Shown here piece by piece: positions 8,226-18,182 of a stretch of 64,000 nt of DNA. A program made the translations under genes and the position numbers. Positions within the stretch are counted from its first letter, which is position 1. Each line of letters opens with the position of its first letter. Source of the DNA: Terriglobia bacterium (GTDB taxonomy: Bacteria > Acidobacteriota > Terriglobia > JAIQFV01); the NCBI GenBank assembly GCA_028716525.1, contig JAQUPQ010000001.1, positions 1 through 64,000 of the forward strand, written 5' to 3'. The notes under the pieces are model-generated. The model was not told where the DNA came from. It made no database searches and saw only the letters and a program-made list of their open reading frames with translations.

Positions 8226-11200
8226 TTACCGCCCGCTCTTCAACGCAATGGGTGCACCGCTATTATCCAAATAATTCACGGTCACACCTGATGTTCCGCT
8301 ATTTGAAGTGCTCAGCAGGATGATTTCTGACTGGAACCCGCCGCTGTCCACAATTTGTGGAAACACCAGCGGCGCGACCGGCGTTTGATTGAAATCCGCT
8401 ATCGGGAACGTCGTCAACAACGTTTCTCCGCGGCCGTTCGTCAACGATCTCAACGTCAACGCCGCAAAGGGTTGAGCCGAACTGATATCCAATACACCCG
8501 TAAAGCCCGGCGGAAGCGCTGAGATGAACTGCTCTACAAACTTGGCGGCGTGCCCGTTAGCCGGGAGCGGAACCGGCCCGTTGCTCGTCCCGGCCGCCGT
8601 CACTCCATCGCTTTGAGTTGCAGCCAGCGTCACTGTGATCGGCGATCCCGAGGGATTTGCCATCGCCAAGCCCGTATCGTGTCCTCCCGAGGTGTCCACA
8701 AAAATATGCGCATGCGTCGTCGGGGTAGCCGACGGCACTCCCGACTGCGTCACCAAAATCCCGTTCTGAGTCAGGCTGAACACTCCTGCTCCGACCGGCC
8801 CTTGCATCCCCGCATTCGGAATCGCCTGTACTGAGCCGGCATTGATGTTCGCAGGCGAGCCATCCGTTTGAAAAACGAACACTCCTCCAGGTGGAACGCT
8901 GTAGGGAAACGTCGAATTTGAACCCCCGCCTACTTGCGTCACCACAACCGGCGTGCCACCATCCAGATAAAAGAACAAATTGCCGGTTTCAGTAGAAGAG
9001 GTCGTGTTGAGCAGTATAAGCAACGTCGAGAAGCCCCCACCATCGGCAAACTGGGGAAAGTTCAGCGGTGTGCTGCCGGCCGTCTGGGTCATATCCACGA
9101 TGGGCGTGCTCGTCAGCAAGGCCTCGCCGCGTTGATTGGTGGTTTGGCGCAAAGCCAGAATCGACAAGGGTTGGTCACTCGTTATATCCAGGGACCCGAA
9201 TAGTGTGACCGTTGAAAAATTTCCAGGCAGACTGAACCCCGGCGCAAAATTGCCCAGCTGATCGATGAAAATAGCCGTATGCGCGCCCGCCGCAAGCGTG
9301 CCTGTTCCTGACGCGCCCGAAATAGCCGCGCCCGTGCGATCGCTTAAGGTGAAGGTGATGTGGGCTGTCCCGGCGCCGCGATTGACGAGTGCCATGCCGG
9401 TGTCGATAGCGATGCTGCCGGCGTCCAACTCACCGCTCTTGGCGGCCACATTGGTCCGAAAGTCGATAAAAATGCGCCCATGAACTGTGGGCGGAGAGGC
9501 TGGTACACCCACCTCAGTCACCACAATGCCGCTGGGCGAATAACTAAATACAGCAGTCCCGAAGGGTGTGCTTCCGCTGCCGACACTGGCGGTGGCATAT
9601 CCCACCTGCAATTGGGAATTAGCCATGTGTGTCAAGCTTGTCACCGCGCCCAGCGAGGGGACATTCATTTGAAAAGTGCTGGAAGTCTGGACCTGGCTTT
9701 GGGCGACGGCCCGGATCATAAAATTCGCATTCAACAATGTCGGCGGTGGCGATGCATTAGCCTGCTGATACGGTCCTGTGAATGAAACACCATTGTTGGT
9801 CGAAACAAACCCCGCCTGTTGCCACACTCCGTTCTCATTCACTGCGGCAATGATCCCGTTGTATGTACTCGGTTGCTGGAAGCCCACGTACCAGTCACCG
9901 CTCTGGATGGTGGGCGCAGGACCCGTTATTGTATATTCCATAAATCCGTTGGAACCCGGAACCGTCACGGTTTGATTCACGAGAAGGGTGGGCGTTGGAC
10001 TGGGAGGAGTGCCTGTGCCCGCCGGATCGTTAAACGCGATGATTCGCATCGATTGTCCCGCCGGATCATGGTTCGAATCCCACAACGCCGAATAAATCCG
10101 AATCTTCGTCAGCGTGGACGGATAATGACTGGGCCGCAAACGATTCACCACGAGGGCTCCATTGATGGTGTGCGAGGGAAAATTCACCGTGTCACCATTG
10201 TTGAAGGCGTCGTCGAGTAAGCCGTTATCGCCCAGCAATTCCTCAATCTTGGTGGAACTTGAAGGCGTAATCACGGTTGCTGAAAGCGTAAAGGCCGCTG
10301 CTGCATTGTTATCGCAATTGGAGGTTGCGATGTAATAAGTCCCCGCCGACAAAGGAATCGTCGAATTGGGACCGACATACACGGTCTCATGAGGAGTGCT
10401 CCCTTCCGATCGGAAATCAGAAATGAACGGATTATTGAAACCGGTGTTGACGACCGGCTGTCCCTTGCGCACATAAAGATCAACGTCTCCGTTCAGTGGC
10501 CCATTCAAAGTCACAATTAACTGCAACGCGCCCGCGGGAACGGTGATGGTGTACTGCGTCGAGTTCAATCCACAGGCGGCCGGGGAAGGTGAGGGAGGCA
10601 TGGAACTCGAAACGGTGGGATTGCTGTCCATCGTCACGACAGTGGGAGGCGCGGGTTGGGCGCTGAAATTTCTTACAAACGTGTCTCCATTCATGGAACC
10701 CCATCCGGTAGCCAAATCGAATCCCGACCCTGCCGAAAAGCCGGCCACCGTCGGAGTGGTATTGTTCCCGGTCGTCACATCATGAAACACTTGAAGTCCG
10801 CCCGATTGTTGCGCCGTTCCCAACTGATACAACCGCGGATTGGCCCATCCCACGCCACCGGAAGACCCAAACTGATTGACCAACGCGAACACCCCGGCCC
10901 ACATCGGCGTGCTCAAGCTGGTTCCGCCGTAAGTATGATTGTCGATGCGTCCATTCAAAACGATGAGGGCGCCCGGACCAATGGGATCCGCCACCGCGCC
11001 GATGTCGGGTACATCACGCTGCCCGTCGGCAGGAACGCCGGGGCCCGTCTGGTATGCCGGTTTGGCAATGTACCGGGACTTGCCACCTCCCGAAGCCGCG
11101 AAACTGGATCCCGTCTGACCGTTGTTCCAAACCGTTTCTCCCAAGTATTGAGTCACGTTCCCGGAGGAGTCGAAGTTCACATTCAGGGTTGTGCCTCCGA

Positions 11201-12338
11201 CACACACCACGAAAGCGGAGGAACAGAAGAGATTGATATCCGGGCCGGTGCTTACTTGGCCTGTTCCCAATGCTTGTTGAGCCCCGTCGTCGCCGGAGGC
11301 CACAAACACGGTTTGTCCTTGAGCCGAGGCCTGCATGAAAAAGCTGTCGAGAAATTGCAAAAAATTCGCCGCCTGACTCGCCGGCAGGTCGGTCTCTCCA
11401 TCTCCAAAGCTGACGGAAATCACTCGTGTCGTGAACAGTTGATTCACGATGTAATCCAGGGAAGTTTGAATATCCCCATCGCCCGTGATGACCACCTGAA
11501 TGGTCGCACCTTTGGCGATTCCTCCTGCCCATTCGGTGTCGAGCAGGGCCTCCTGTTCCCCACCTGCGGTGTCGATTCCCGGGTTGCCGTTGACAAAGAT
11601 TTTTTGAGGATCATTGGGAGGAAGTCCAAACAAGCTGCGGAACTGCTGCACGTCGCTGATATTGAAATCCGAAGTTTCTACAATCGCAATGCTCTGTCCC
11701 GTGCCATCGATACCGCCGCTTTCGAGCGTCGTCAGATTGTAAGCCACCTGCGCATCCGCAGGAGCCATGAAGTCGTTTCCTCCAAACTGATACAGGTGAT
11801 GAACTTTAGGAAAGTTATCCAGGCCGTAGATGCCCTGGGCGTGCGCCTGAAACTCCAACGGAATTTGAGGAGAAACGTCGTTGGAATAGTAGGTTTTGCC
11901 CTGGAATTCATACAACCCCATGTTGACGCCAAAAGCGCGGTTCACTTGGGCGGCGCTTCCCTCAAAATAAATCCTCAGCCGATTGCCGGGTTGCGATGTC
12001 ACTGTGAAACCCTGGCTTTGAAGCCAGGTGACGGCCTGCTGATATTCATCCTCGGAGACTCCAAAGCGAGCGCCGAATTCTTGACGCGTCAACCAATGGT
12101 GATATAGGGAAGAGCCGGACGCTTGTTGCTCTGCCAGCAACTGCTCCAATCCCGCGCGATTCTGGAGTTGAAACGCAAATCGCATCGAGCGCAGGTGCAA
12201 ATCCGGACCGGCAGGCCCTTTGAATTGACTGCGTTCGACAAAGCGTTTCGCCAAGGGGTGCTGGGCGTGGACGGAAGCCGGAAGAAGAACCGTTATGATT
12301 GCCAAAACCACATACTTGAGTTGCCAATATCTGTTCAT
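8226..12338 (-). CDS. S53 (sedolisin/kumamolisin-type) peptidase with C-terminal tandem module
   Basis: The start was placed at the ATG at 12338, giving MNRYWQLK plus a hydrophobic core and VHA-QHP signal cleavage; CAGGATG precedes it. The protein is 1370 residues. A pro-kumamolisin activation domain spans about 27-190, and the sedolisin catalytic domain about 195-575. The catalytic Glu and Asp lie in GGEQEALLDTEW near residues 261-265, and Ser near 472 lies in GGTSLSTPMWAG. Next come a PPC-like beta domain (about 615-710, DVDLYVRKG...SAGTYYI), an uncharacterised beta-rich domain (about 725-880) and the ~455-residue tandem module shared with the two FG-GAP proteins. Sedolisins are acid-active endopeptidases that mature by autocleavage, so extracellular protein breakdown is inferred. 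The next gene upstream is divergent. Confidence 0.93.
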   Translation of the reverse strand: MNRYWQLKYVVLAIITVLLPASVHAQHPLAKRFVERSQFKGPAGPDLHLRSMRFAFQLQNRAGLEQLLAEQQASGSSLYHHWLTRQEFGARFGVSEDEYQQAVTWLQSQGFTVTSQPGNRLRIYFEGSAAQVNRAFGVNMGLYEFQGKTYYSNDVSPQIPLEFQAHAQGIYGLDNFPKVHHLYQFGGNDFMAPADAQVAYNLTTLESGGIDGTGQSIAIVETSDFNISDVQQFRSLFGLPPNDPQKIFVNGNPGIDTAGGEQEALLDTEWAGGIAKGATIQVVITGDGDIQTSLDYIVNQLFTTRVISVSFGDGETDLPASQAANFLQFLDSFFMQASAQGQTVFVASGDDGAQQALGTGQVSTGPDINLFCSSAFVVCVGGTTLNVNFDSSGNVTQYLGETVWNNGQTGSSFAASGGGKSRYIAKPAYQTGPGVPADGQRDVPDIGAVADPIGPGALIVLNGRIDNHTYGGTSLSTPMWAGVFALVNQFGSSGGVGWANPRLYQLGTAQQSGGLQVFHDVTTGNNTTPTVAGFSAGSGFDLATGWGSMNGDTFVRNFSAQPAPPTVVTMDSNPTVSSSMPPSPSPAACGLNSTQYTITVPAGALQLIVTLNGPLNGDVDLYVRKGQPVVNTGFNNPFISDFRSEGSTPHETVYVGPNSTIPLSAGTYYIATSNCDNNAAAAFTLSATVITPSSSTKIEELLGDNGLLDDAFNNGDTVNFPSHTINGALVVNRLRPSHYPSTLTKIRIYSALWDSNHDPAGQSMRIIAFNDPAGTGTPPSPTPTLLVNQTVTVPGSNGFMEYTITGPAPTIQSGDWYVGFQQPSTYNGIIAAVNENGVWQQAGFVSTNNGVSFTGPYQQANASPPPTLLNANFMIRAVAQSQVQTSSTFQMNVPSLGAVTSLTHMANSQLQVGYATASVGSGSTPFGTAVFSYSPSGIVVTEVGVPASPPTVHGRIFIDFRTNVAAKSGELDAGSIAIDTGMALVNRGAGTAHITFTLSDRTGAAISGASGTGTLAAGAHTAIFIDQLGNFAPGFSLPGNFSTVTLFGSLDITSDQPLSILALRQTTNQRGEALLTSTPIVDMTQTAGSTPLNFPQFADGGGFSTLLILLNTTSSTETGNLFFYLDGGTPVVVTQVGGGSNSTFPYSVPPGGVFVFQTDGSPANINAGSVQAIPNAGMQGPVGAGVFSLTQNGILVTQSGVPSATPTTHAHIFVDTSGGHDTGLAMANPSGSPITVTLAATQSDGVTAAGTSNGPVPLPANGHAAKFVEQFISALPPGFTGVLDISSAQPFAALTLRSLTNGRGETLLTTFPIADFNQTPVAPLVFPQIVDSGGFQSEIILLSTSNSGTSGVTVNYLDNSGAPIALKSGR

Positions 12339-13074
12339 AGAGATCATCCTGGGCCTGGTTACGGCGCTCTTTTGAAGCCTGGGCGTTGGGGGACAAGCCA
12401 GCAAACCAATCCGCAATCCAATCAATCCAACTTCGGGCTAATCTTAGGTTAACCAACTGGTTTATTCAACTGATTCAAGATGCATTCGATGCACCTCCTC
12501 CAATGACGGTTGGACCGGCGAATCCGTTTCAACAAAAACATTTGCTTTGAAAGAGTTCTGAGGCTCATCCGAAGACAACGCCCTACGCGACTGCTGCATC
12601 TCACCTGCGAAGTCTTGAGTCGGCCTTCCGTCCGGGGCCGTCGTTTGACGCTCTGAAAAACCGTGACCAACCGCTCGATGAACCGAGTGGGCATGGCAAA
12701 AGCCGGATTTACTTTCGCAAATAACGTCAGAATATCGGATCGCAATGACCTCTCCAAATTTTAAGCGATGGAATCTCGTGGTCGGTCTGTGATAAATTGC
12801 CGCAGTAAGACAGGGCGCCTACCACCCATTCTGGCGCGAAGTGAATCGCTGCGGCGGACTGATTCGAGGCATTGCGATCGATGCCCTCACGCAATTTTTT
12901 AGTGCAGGTGCCTCGCACTGTCATGAACCGCTTTTCAGAGACAAAACGAATGGTGAGTTGGCGGAAAAGGGATTTTCAAACGTCATTGACAAATCGCTGT
13001 TCATAGCGTATCAACGCTGGCCTGAAACAAGTCCCTGTCACAAGCTGAGGACCCGGGTTCGAAGGAGCTTTTTG
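12339..13074. other. Divergent intergenic region, 736 bases
   Basis: This stretch separates the S53 gene (minus) from the large FG-GAP gene (plus), so both promoters should lie here. Short frames are open on both strands (for example 12449-12757 minus), but none has a convincing ribosome binding site or recognisable protein. I found no strong sigma-70 promoter or long hairpin. Confidence 0.5.
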
Positions 13075-16000
13075 ATGAAATCTCATCCACGGCAATCTTC
13101 TCTAACGCAAGGCGTTTGCATAGTTCGCCATACCCTTCTCTTCCTATGCAGTTTGGTAATCCTAGGAACTCCAGCGGACATCCGGGCGAATGGCCCGGCC
13201 AATGTATTTGGCGTTTTGCTCCCGGCTCAATATGGGGTGGGGCTGCACCCCGCTGATGTGGCCGTAGGAGATTTTGACGGCAACGGCATTGCCGACCTCG
13301 TGGTAGCCAACAAAGATGCAGGCAGCGTTTCGATTCTTCTGGGACGAGGAGACGGGACTTTTCGCACTGCCGTCAATTATAGTGCCGGCCCCAATCCCAT
13401 TGCGGTCGCCGTGGGAGATTTCAATGGAGACGGCAAACCCGACCTGGCGGTGGCCCTCTTGGGAACTTCCTCCGTTTCTGTTTTGCTTGGGAAAGGCGAC
13501 GGGACATTCCAAGCGGCTGTGACTTACGCTACGCAGTCCCCGGCTGCTTCGGTCGCGGTGGGGGATTTCAACGGTGACGGTAAATTGGACCTTGCCGTGG
13601 CGAACATCGGGTCCGGATCGATTTCAATCCTCCTTGGAAATGGCGACGGGACATTTCAAGCGGCCGTCAATTACACCGTCGGCGCCAATCCAATCTTTGT
13701 AGCGGTGGCGGATTTAAACAACGACCACAAGCAGGATCTGATTGTGGCCAATGGCGGCGCGGGTTCCATTTCGGTTTTGGTCGGAAATGGAGACGGAACT
13801 TTTGCTGCGGCTGTCAACTATACGGTGGGCTCTCAACCCACGGCCATTGCGGTAGCGGATTTTGACGGTGATGGCAAACTGGATGTGGCTGTCGTCAACC
13901 TTTTGAGCAATAACGTTTCAGTTCTCTTGGGAAATGGTGACGCCACTCTCAAAACACCAACCAGCTTTCTGGTTCAATCGGATCCCAGCTCCATCGCAGC
14001 CCGGGAAGTAACCGGCGACGGCCACATTGACTTGATTGTAACCAACCTTTCTTCAGGAACGGTTTCTATTCTTGCCGGTGATGGAAAGGGAGCATTTTCA
14101 AACGCCGGGAATTTTGTTGTCCCGAGCGGCCCCACGGCTGTGGCCCTGGGCGATTTCAACGGCGATCATCTCACCGACTTGGCTGTGGTCTGCACTGACA
14201 CTTCGACCGTGGCTGTTTTGTTGGGACTTCCCAGCGGAAGGTTCGTGGCCCCCATGAACTTTTCAGCCGGCGCCGGGCCGAGCGCCTTGGCCAGCGTGAC
14301 TTCTGCCGACATTAATGGCGACGGCATACCCGATTTGGTGGTCTTCTCCCCAGAATCCGTCAGTGCCCCCGCCTCCGGCATCACCACTTTGATCGGGAAC
14401 GGCGACGGAACATTTAAGACAGCCGTCTCTGCGGTTTTAGGAGGAACTCCCATCAGTGTTGTGGCCGCCGATTTCAACGGCGACGGTAAAGCGGACCTGG
14501 CGGTCATCCTGACCCAGGCTTCCAATGTCGCTGTACTCACTGGAAATGGCGATGGGACCTTCACCGTAGCCGCCACCTACGCCACACCGTCACGCGCCTC
14601 CGTCGTTTCGCTGGGAGATTTTAACGGCGATGGCAAATTGGACCTCGCTGTGATGACAACTTCCGGAATTTCCGTCTTCCTTGGAAATGGAGACGGGACT
14701 TTTCAAACCGGAATCAATAGCAGCGTTCCATTTCAAGGCGTCCCGACGGCTCCCCTGGTGGTGGCGGATTTAAACCACGACGGCATTCCGGACATCCTAT
14801 TTATTGATCCGGTCGCGTATGCCACTTCGGTTCTACTGGGCAACGGCGATGGGACGTTCCGATTTGTCGGCCGCTTTAGAACCGGAATAGCGCCGGCCGC
14901 CATCGCGGTGGGCGATGTGAACGGGGATGGAAAACCGGACCTGATTGTAGCCAATCAGTCGTTCTCGGGCAGTTACTCGATCTTTTTCGGAAACGGCGAC
15001 GGGACCTTCCAAAACCCCGTGACCCACCAACTTCACGCCTTCCCCGATTCGATTGCTTCCGTGGCGATTGGCGATTTTGATCACGATGGAAAACAGGACA
15101 TCGCATTGGCGGACTCGGTTTACAACCAGGTGGCCATCCTTCATGGAAATGGCGACGGGACCTTCCAGCCCCCCATCGAACTGGATTCCGGAGATTTTCC
15201 CAATTCTTTCCTGGTGGCGGATTTGAACGGCGACGGGAAAGCCGACCTGGCCGTGGGCATGGCGGGCGGAGTGACCATCTTCGTCAATCCGACTTCTTCA
15301 GCCAGCGCCTCGAGTTCTTTTGCCGTCCCGGTGGGAGGAGCTCTGATTTCTCCTCCGACCATCTCAAGCCCCACCGTTGAAACCGGATACGCGCGCGTGG
15401 TCGTGAATTCCGGCACCACTCCTTACGGAACTGCGGTGTTTGATTTGAATCAGAATGGAGTCACCGTGAGCGAAACGGCCGTGCCGGCTTCTCCTCCCAC
15501 AACCGCTGCACGGGTGTTTATTGAGTACCGCAACTTCCAATCCAAATCCGGCCACTCGCCTCTTTCATCAACGGTGTCGGTCAATACCGGCATTGCCGTG
15601 GTCAACACCGGAAACGGAACGGCGCATCTGACGGGCCGCCTTTTCGATACTTCGGGAAGACTTCTTGCGGAAGGCCATGGGTCCGTTCCAATGAATGGCC
15701 ACGTCACACTCTTCATCAACGAAATCAATCAGCTGTTTCCTGATTTTGCTTTGCCTTCGAGTTTCCCCGCAGTGATTCAATTCGGGTCGCTTCAAATTGA
15801 CAGCGACCAAGGCTTCTCCATCACGGCCTTGCGATCGACCCTCAATCAACGCGGCGAAACCGTGATTTCGACGACCCCCATTGCCGACCCTAATGGAACG
15901 CTTTCGAACAGTCCGGTCTACTTCCCGCGACTGGTAGACGGAAGCGGATGGAAGAGTTCTTTCTTCCTCATGAATACATCCACCTCGAGCACTGAAACGG

Positions 16001-16746
16001 GGAACCTTCGGATTCTCGGTCATGACGGCTTGGCTCTAACCGTCCATCTTCAAAACATCGGCACGGGTTCTTCATTTCCCTATTCCATCCCGCCCGGCGG
16101 AGTCCTGGTGCTTCAAACCGACGGATCACCCACAGGGATTGCCGACGGCTGGCTCCAAGTTGTTCCCGACCCTGCAAGTAATGCCCCGGCCGGTGGCGGC
16201 ATTTTCAATTTCACGCAAGGCGGCGTCCTGGTAACAGAAGCGGGTGTTCCTTCTGTTCTGCCAACCACACACGCCAGAATTTATGTAGATAAGACCGGCG
16301 GCCATGACACCGGATTTGCTGTTGCTAATCCCGGTCCGGGCTCGCTAAACATTTCCGTCAGCGCCCTTCAAACGGATGGCGTTACTTCAGCCGGGAACGG
16401 GCCTGGCTCGATTACTCTGAACGCCAATGGCGAAACAGCGGCCTTTGCCGGACAGGTGATTTCCGGGCTGCCGGGCGGCTTTACGGGAGTTCTGGATGTT
16501 TCTTCATCCACTCCGTTTATTCCGCTCACTCTGCGCACACTCGTCAATTCGAGAAGCGAACTTCTGATTTCATCCATGCCGGTGGCCGACTTCAATCGAC
16601 CGGCTCCGTCGCCCATCGTCTTTCCACAAATCGCCACGGGCGGCGGATTTACCACGGAGTTCATCTTCCTGAGCGCTGGAAGCGCCGCCAACACCACCCT
16701 CAACTACTTTGGAAGCGACGGTTTGCCTCTCGCTATTGCAAAGTGA
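13075..16746 (+). CDS. Exported 14-repeat FG-GAP/VCBS protein with C-terminal tandem module
   Basis: The start was set at the ATG at 13075 because AAGGAG lies 7 bases upstream and a signal peptide follows (hydrophobic TLLFLCSLVILGTPA, then a polar region). The protein is 1223 residues. Residues about 55-730 hold 14 successive units of the pattern VAVGDFNGDGKPDLAVA...VSVLLGNGDGTF, each about 45-55 residues. Units 6 and 7 are the most degenerate. Fourteen units would fit two seven-bladed propellers, each blade with a calcium-binding DxNGDG loop. From nucleotide 15388 to the end lies the ~450-residue tandem module shared with the proteins at 763-3459 and 8226-12338. An extracellular structural, adhesive or carbohydrate-binding role is inferred; no catalytic motif was seen. 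Confidence 0.9.
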   Translation: MKSHPRQSSLTQGVCIVRHTLLFLCSLVILGTPADIRANGPANVFGVLLPAQYGVGLHPADVAVGDFDGNGIADLVVANKDAGSVSILLGRGDGTFRTAVNYSAGPNPIAVAVGDFNGDGKPDLAVALLGTSSVSVLLGKGDGTFQAAVTYATQSPAASVAVGDFNGDGKLDLAVANIGSGSISILLGNGDGTFQAAVNYTVGANPIFVAVADLNNDHKQDLIVANGGAGSISVLVGNGDGTFAAAVNYTVGSQPTAIAVADFDGDGKLDVAVVNLLSNNVSVLLGNGDATLKTPTSFLVQSDPSSIAAREVTGDGHIDLIVTNLSSGTVSILAGDGKGAFSNAGNFVVPSGPTAVALGDFNGDHLTDLAVVCTDTSTVAVLLGLPSGRFVAPMNFSAGAGPSALASVTSADINGDGIPDLVVFSPESVSAPASGITTLIGNGDGTFKTAVSAVLGGTPISVVAADFNGDGKADLAVILTQASNVAVLTGNGDGTFTVAATYATPSRASVVSLGDFNGDGKLDLAVMTTSGISVFLGNGDGTFQTGINSSVPFQGVPTAPLVVADLNHDGIPDILFIDPVAYATSVLLGNGDGTFRFVGRFRTGIAPAAIAVGDVNGDGKPDLIVANQSFSGSYSIFFGNGDGTFQNPVTHQLHAFPDSIASVAIGDFDHDGKQDIALADSVYNQVAILHGNGDGTFQPPIELDSGDFPNSFLVADLNGDGKADLAVGMAGGVTIFVNPTSSASASSSFAVPVGGALISPPTISSPTVETGYARVVVNSGTTPYGTAVFDLNQNGVTVSETAVPASPPTTAARVFIEYRNFQSKSGHSPLSSTVSVNTGIAVVNTGNGTAHLTGRLFDTSGRLLAEGHGSVPMNGHVTLFINEINQLFPDFALPSSFPAVIQFGSLQIDSDQGFSITALRSTLNQRGETVISTTPIADPNGTLSNSPVYFPRLVDGSGWKSSFFLMNTSTSSTETGNLRILGHDGLALTVHLQNIGTGSSFPYSIPPGGVLVLQTDGSPTGIADGWLQVVPDPASNAPAGGGIFNFTQGGVLVTEAGVPSVLPTTHARIYVDKTGGHDTGFAVANPGPGSLNISVSALQTDGVTSAGNGPGSITLNANGETAAFAGQVISGLPGGFTGVLDVSSSTPFIPLTLRTLVNSRSELLISSMPVADFNRPAPSPIVFPQIATGGGFTTEFIFLSAGSAANTTLNYFGSDGLPLAIAK

Positions 16747-16794
16747 TTGCCTTGGTGAAGTCCGGGTTACTCCGACGATTATTGACGAGGACAA

Positions 16795-16889
16795 AATATA
16801 GTGACAGACAGCAACCCTTTTCGACGCGCCATGGCTTGGGTAGCCGCGGTGCGGTTTCTGCACCGCGGGACTCGAGGTGTCACTATATT
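16795..16889. repeat. Nested inverted repeat, MITE- or REP-like
   Basis: AATATAGTGACA at 16795-16806 pairs exactly with TGTCACTATATT at 16878-16889. Inside it, CCGCGGTGC at 16844-16852 pairs with GCACCGCGG at 16860-16868 around a 7-base loop. TCTGTCAC immediately follows the right arm and repeats the complement of GTGACAGA from the left arm. It encodes nothing. It lies 48 bases after the FG-GAP gene, in a 538-base gap that otherwise holds only the promoter described next. Confidence 0.65.
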
Positions 16890-17068
16890 CTGTCACCCTC
16901 TGTGGTAGAAAAGGCCACAAGCACAGATCGTAAGCATAAGGCCTGCTTGGAAAGAGGCGCGCAAGGTTGGACAATTCCCGCTTTTAGATTATTTCAGTAG
17001 AGTACAAAGTAACTTAGCTTAGCTTCCACCCTTCCAAGAGTAACCACCTTCCCTTGAAATAAATATTC

Positions 17069-17096
17069 TTGCAAAGGCTAAGAAAACACGTATAAT
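17069..17096 (+). promoter_or_regulatory. Sigma-70-type promoter
   Basis: TTGCAA at 17069-17074 and a perfect TATAAT at 17091-17096 are separated by 16 bases. It faces the gene starting at 17285 and implies a leader of about 180 bases. In the leader, a short dyad (ACCAGT...ACTGGT) encloses an AGGAGG sequence. Confidence 0.6.
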
Positions 17097-17284
17097 GCCT
17101 ACCCGTTACCAGTTTTTAGGAGGCTGGAGACTGGTGATTATCCCCTACTCTCGGATGTGCACACCTGCGGAAGACATGAGACCTGACCTGGTTCAATCAC
17201 TCTAGACTTGGAATGGTATTGATACGGGAATAGCCCCGCACAGCCGTGGCCATCGAATACTCTGAAAGATGCAAGGAGGCGCGC

Positions 17285-18148
17285 ATGAAATCACATGGGT
17301 CGAGGCTTCTTGTTTGGAAGGCAGTTGGAGTGGTTTTAATTGCCACCCTAACAGCACCTGCATTTGCCAAGGGACCCAAGGTCGATTCTCAAGACCTCAT
17401 CACAAAACACCTGCAATCCATCGGGGCGCCGCAGGCGCTGGTGGCAGAGACGAATTGCATTGCCGAAGGGACCGGCGAACTGCGCATTTTGACCGGCGGT
17501 TCCGGTTATCTGAAAGGGCCACTCGATCTGGTCTCAGCCGGTGACCAGACCTTGTACGTCCTGAAGTTCAGCATGCCTTACTACTCGGCGGAAGAATTCG
17601 GATTTAATGGAAAATCAGCGGAAATTGGTTACATTCAACCCGGCCAGAGGAGTACGCTGGGGACCTTTCTCTTTGCTCACAAAGAATTGATCTCGGAGGG
17701 TCTCCTGGGTGGTGTGCTTTCCACCGCCTGGCCGTTAAGACACTTGGACCAACGCCACGCTTCCCTGCACGTGCGGGATCTAAAGAAAGTAGGCAACAGG
17801 GAACTCTACGAAGTGCGCTATCAGACCAAGCGCAACAGCGACTTGACGATCTCGCTCTACTTCGACCCTCAAACTTTTCGTCATGTCATGTCGGTCTACA
17901 CTCTGGAAATCTCCGCAGGAATCGTTTCCGGCATTCCGGATGCTTCCGCTTTTCTGAGGGAGCGTCAATATCGAATCGAAGAGGACTTTGATAACTTCCA
18001 GCAGTTCGGGGATCTGACATTGCCCACCCACTGGCGACTGCAGTTCAGCACCGATGCTCAGGTCACCCAGATCACCCAATGGGACATGAACTTCAACAAA
18101 CTTTCTTTCAATCAGAATCTGAGTCCGGACGTCTTCACCATGAAGTGA
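17285..18148 (+). CDS. Exported protein of unknown function
   Basis: The start at 17285 (MKSHGSRLLVWK) has AAGGAGG at 17273-17279 and opens a signal peptide ending near PAFA-KGP. The 287-residue protein is soluble-looking after that, with alternating beta-type segments (TLYVLKFSMPYY, ELYEVRYQT, LTISLYFDPQTFRHV, LTLPTHWRLQF). This pattern recalls LolA/LppX-like or outer-membrane lipoprotein-sorting-like folds seen in many acidobacterial secreted proteins, but I cannot assign a family. It is monocistronic, with its own promoter upstream and a convergent gene 34 bases downstream. Confidence 0.75.
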   Translation: MKSHGSRLLVWKAVGVVLIATLTAPAFAKGPKVDSQDLITKHLQSIGAPQALVAETNCIAEGTGELRILTGGSGYLKGPLDLVSAGDQTLYVLKFSMPYYSAEEFGFNGKSAEIGYIQPGQRSTLGTFLFAHKELISEGLLGGVLSTAWPLRHLDQRHASLHVRDLKKVGNRELYEVRYQTKRNSDLTISLYFDPQTFRHVMSVYTLEISAGIVSGIPDASAFLRERQYRIEEDFDNFQQFGDLTLPTHWRLQFSTDAQVTQITQWDMNFNKLSFNQNLSPDVFTMK

Positions 18149-18182
18149 GTTTCATTTCAATTGATGAGCGAGGCTGTTCCCT

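Noticed and set aside
10656-12107. 483-codon plus-strand frame inside the S53 gene
   Set aside because: Antisense shadow of the peptidase; Arg/Gly/Ser-rich with no recognisable motif.
12449-12757. 102-codon minus-strand frame in the divergent gap before the large FG-GAP gene
   Set aside because: No ribosome binding site and no recognisable domain; Arg-rich as expected for a chance frame in this composition.
13300-15200. Regularly spaced GGAAATGGCGACGGGAC-like repeats resembling a CRISPR array
   Set aside because: They are codon-level repeats of the FG-GAP unit inside one long open frame, spaced 135-200 bases, and vary at synonymous positions.
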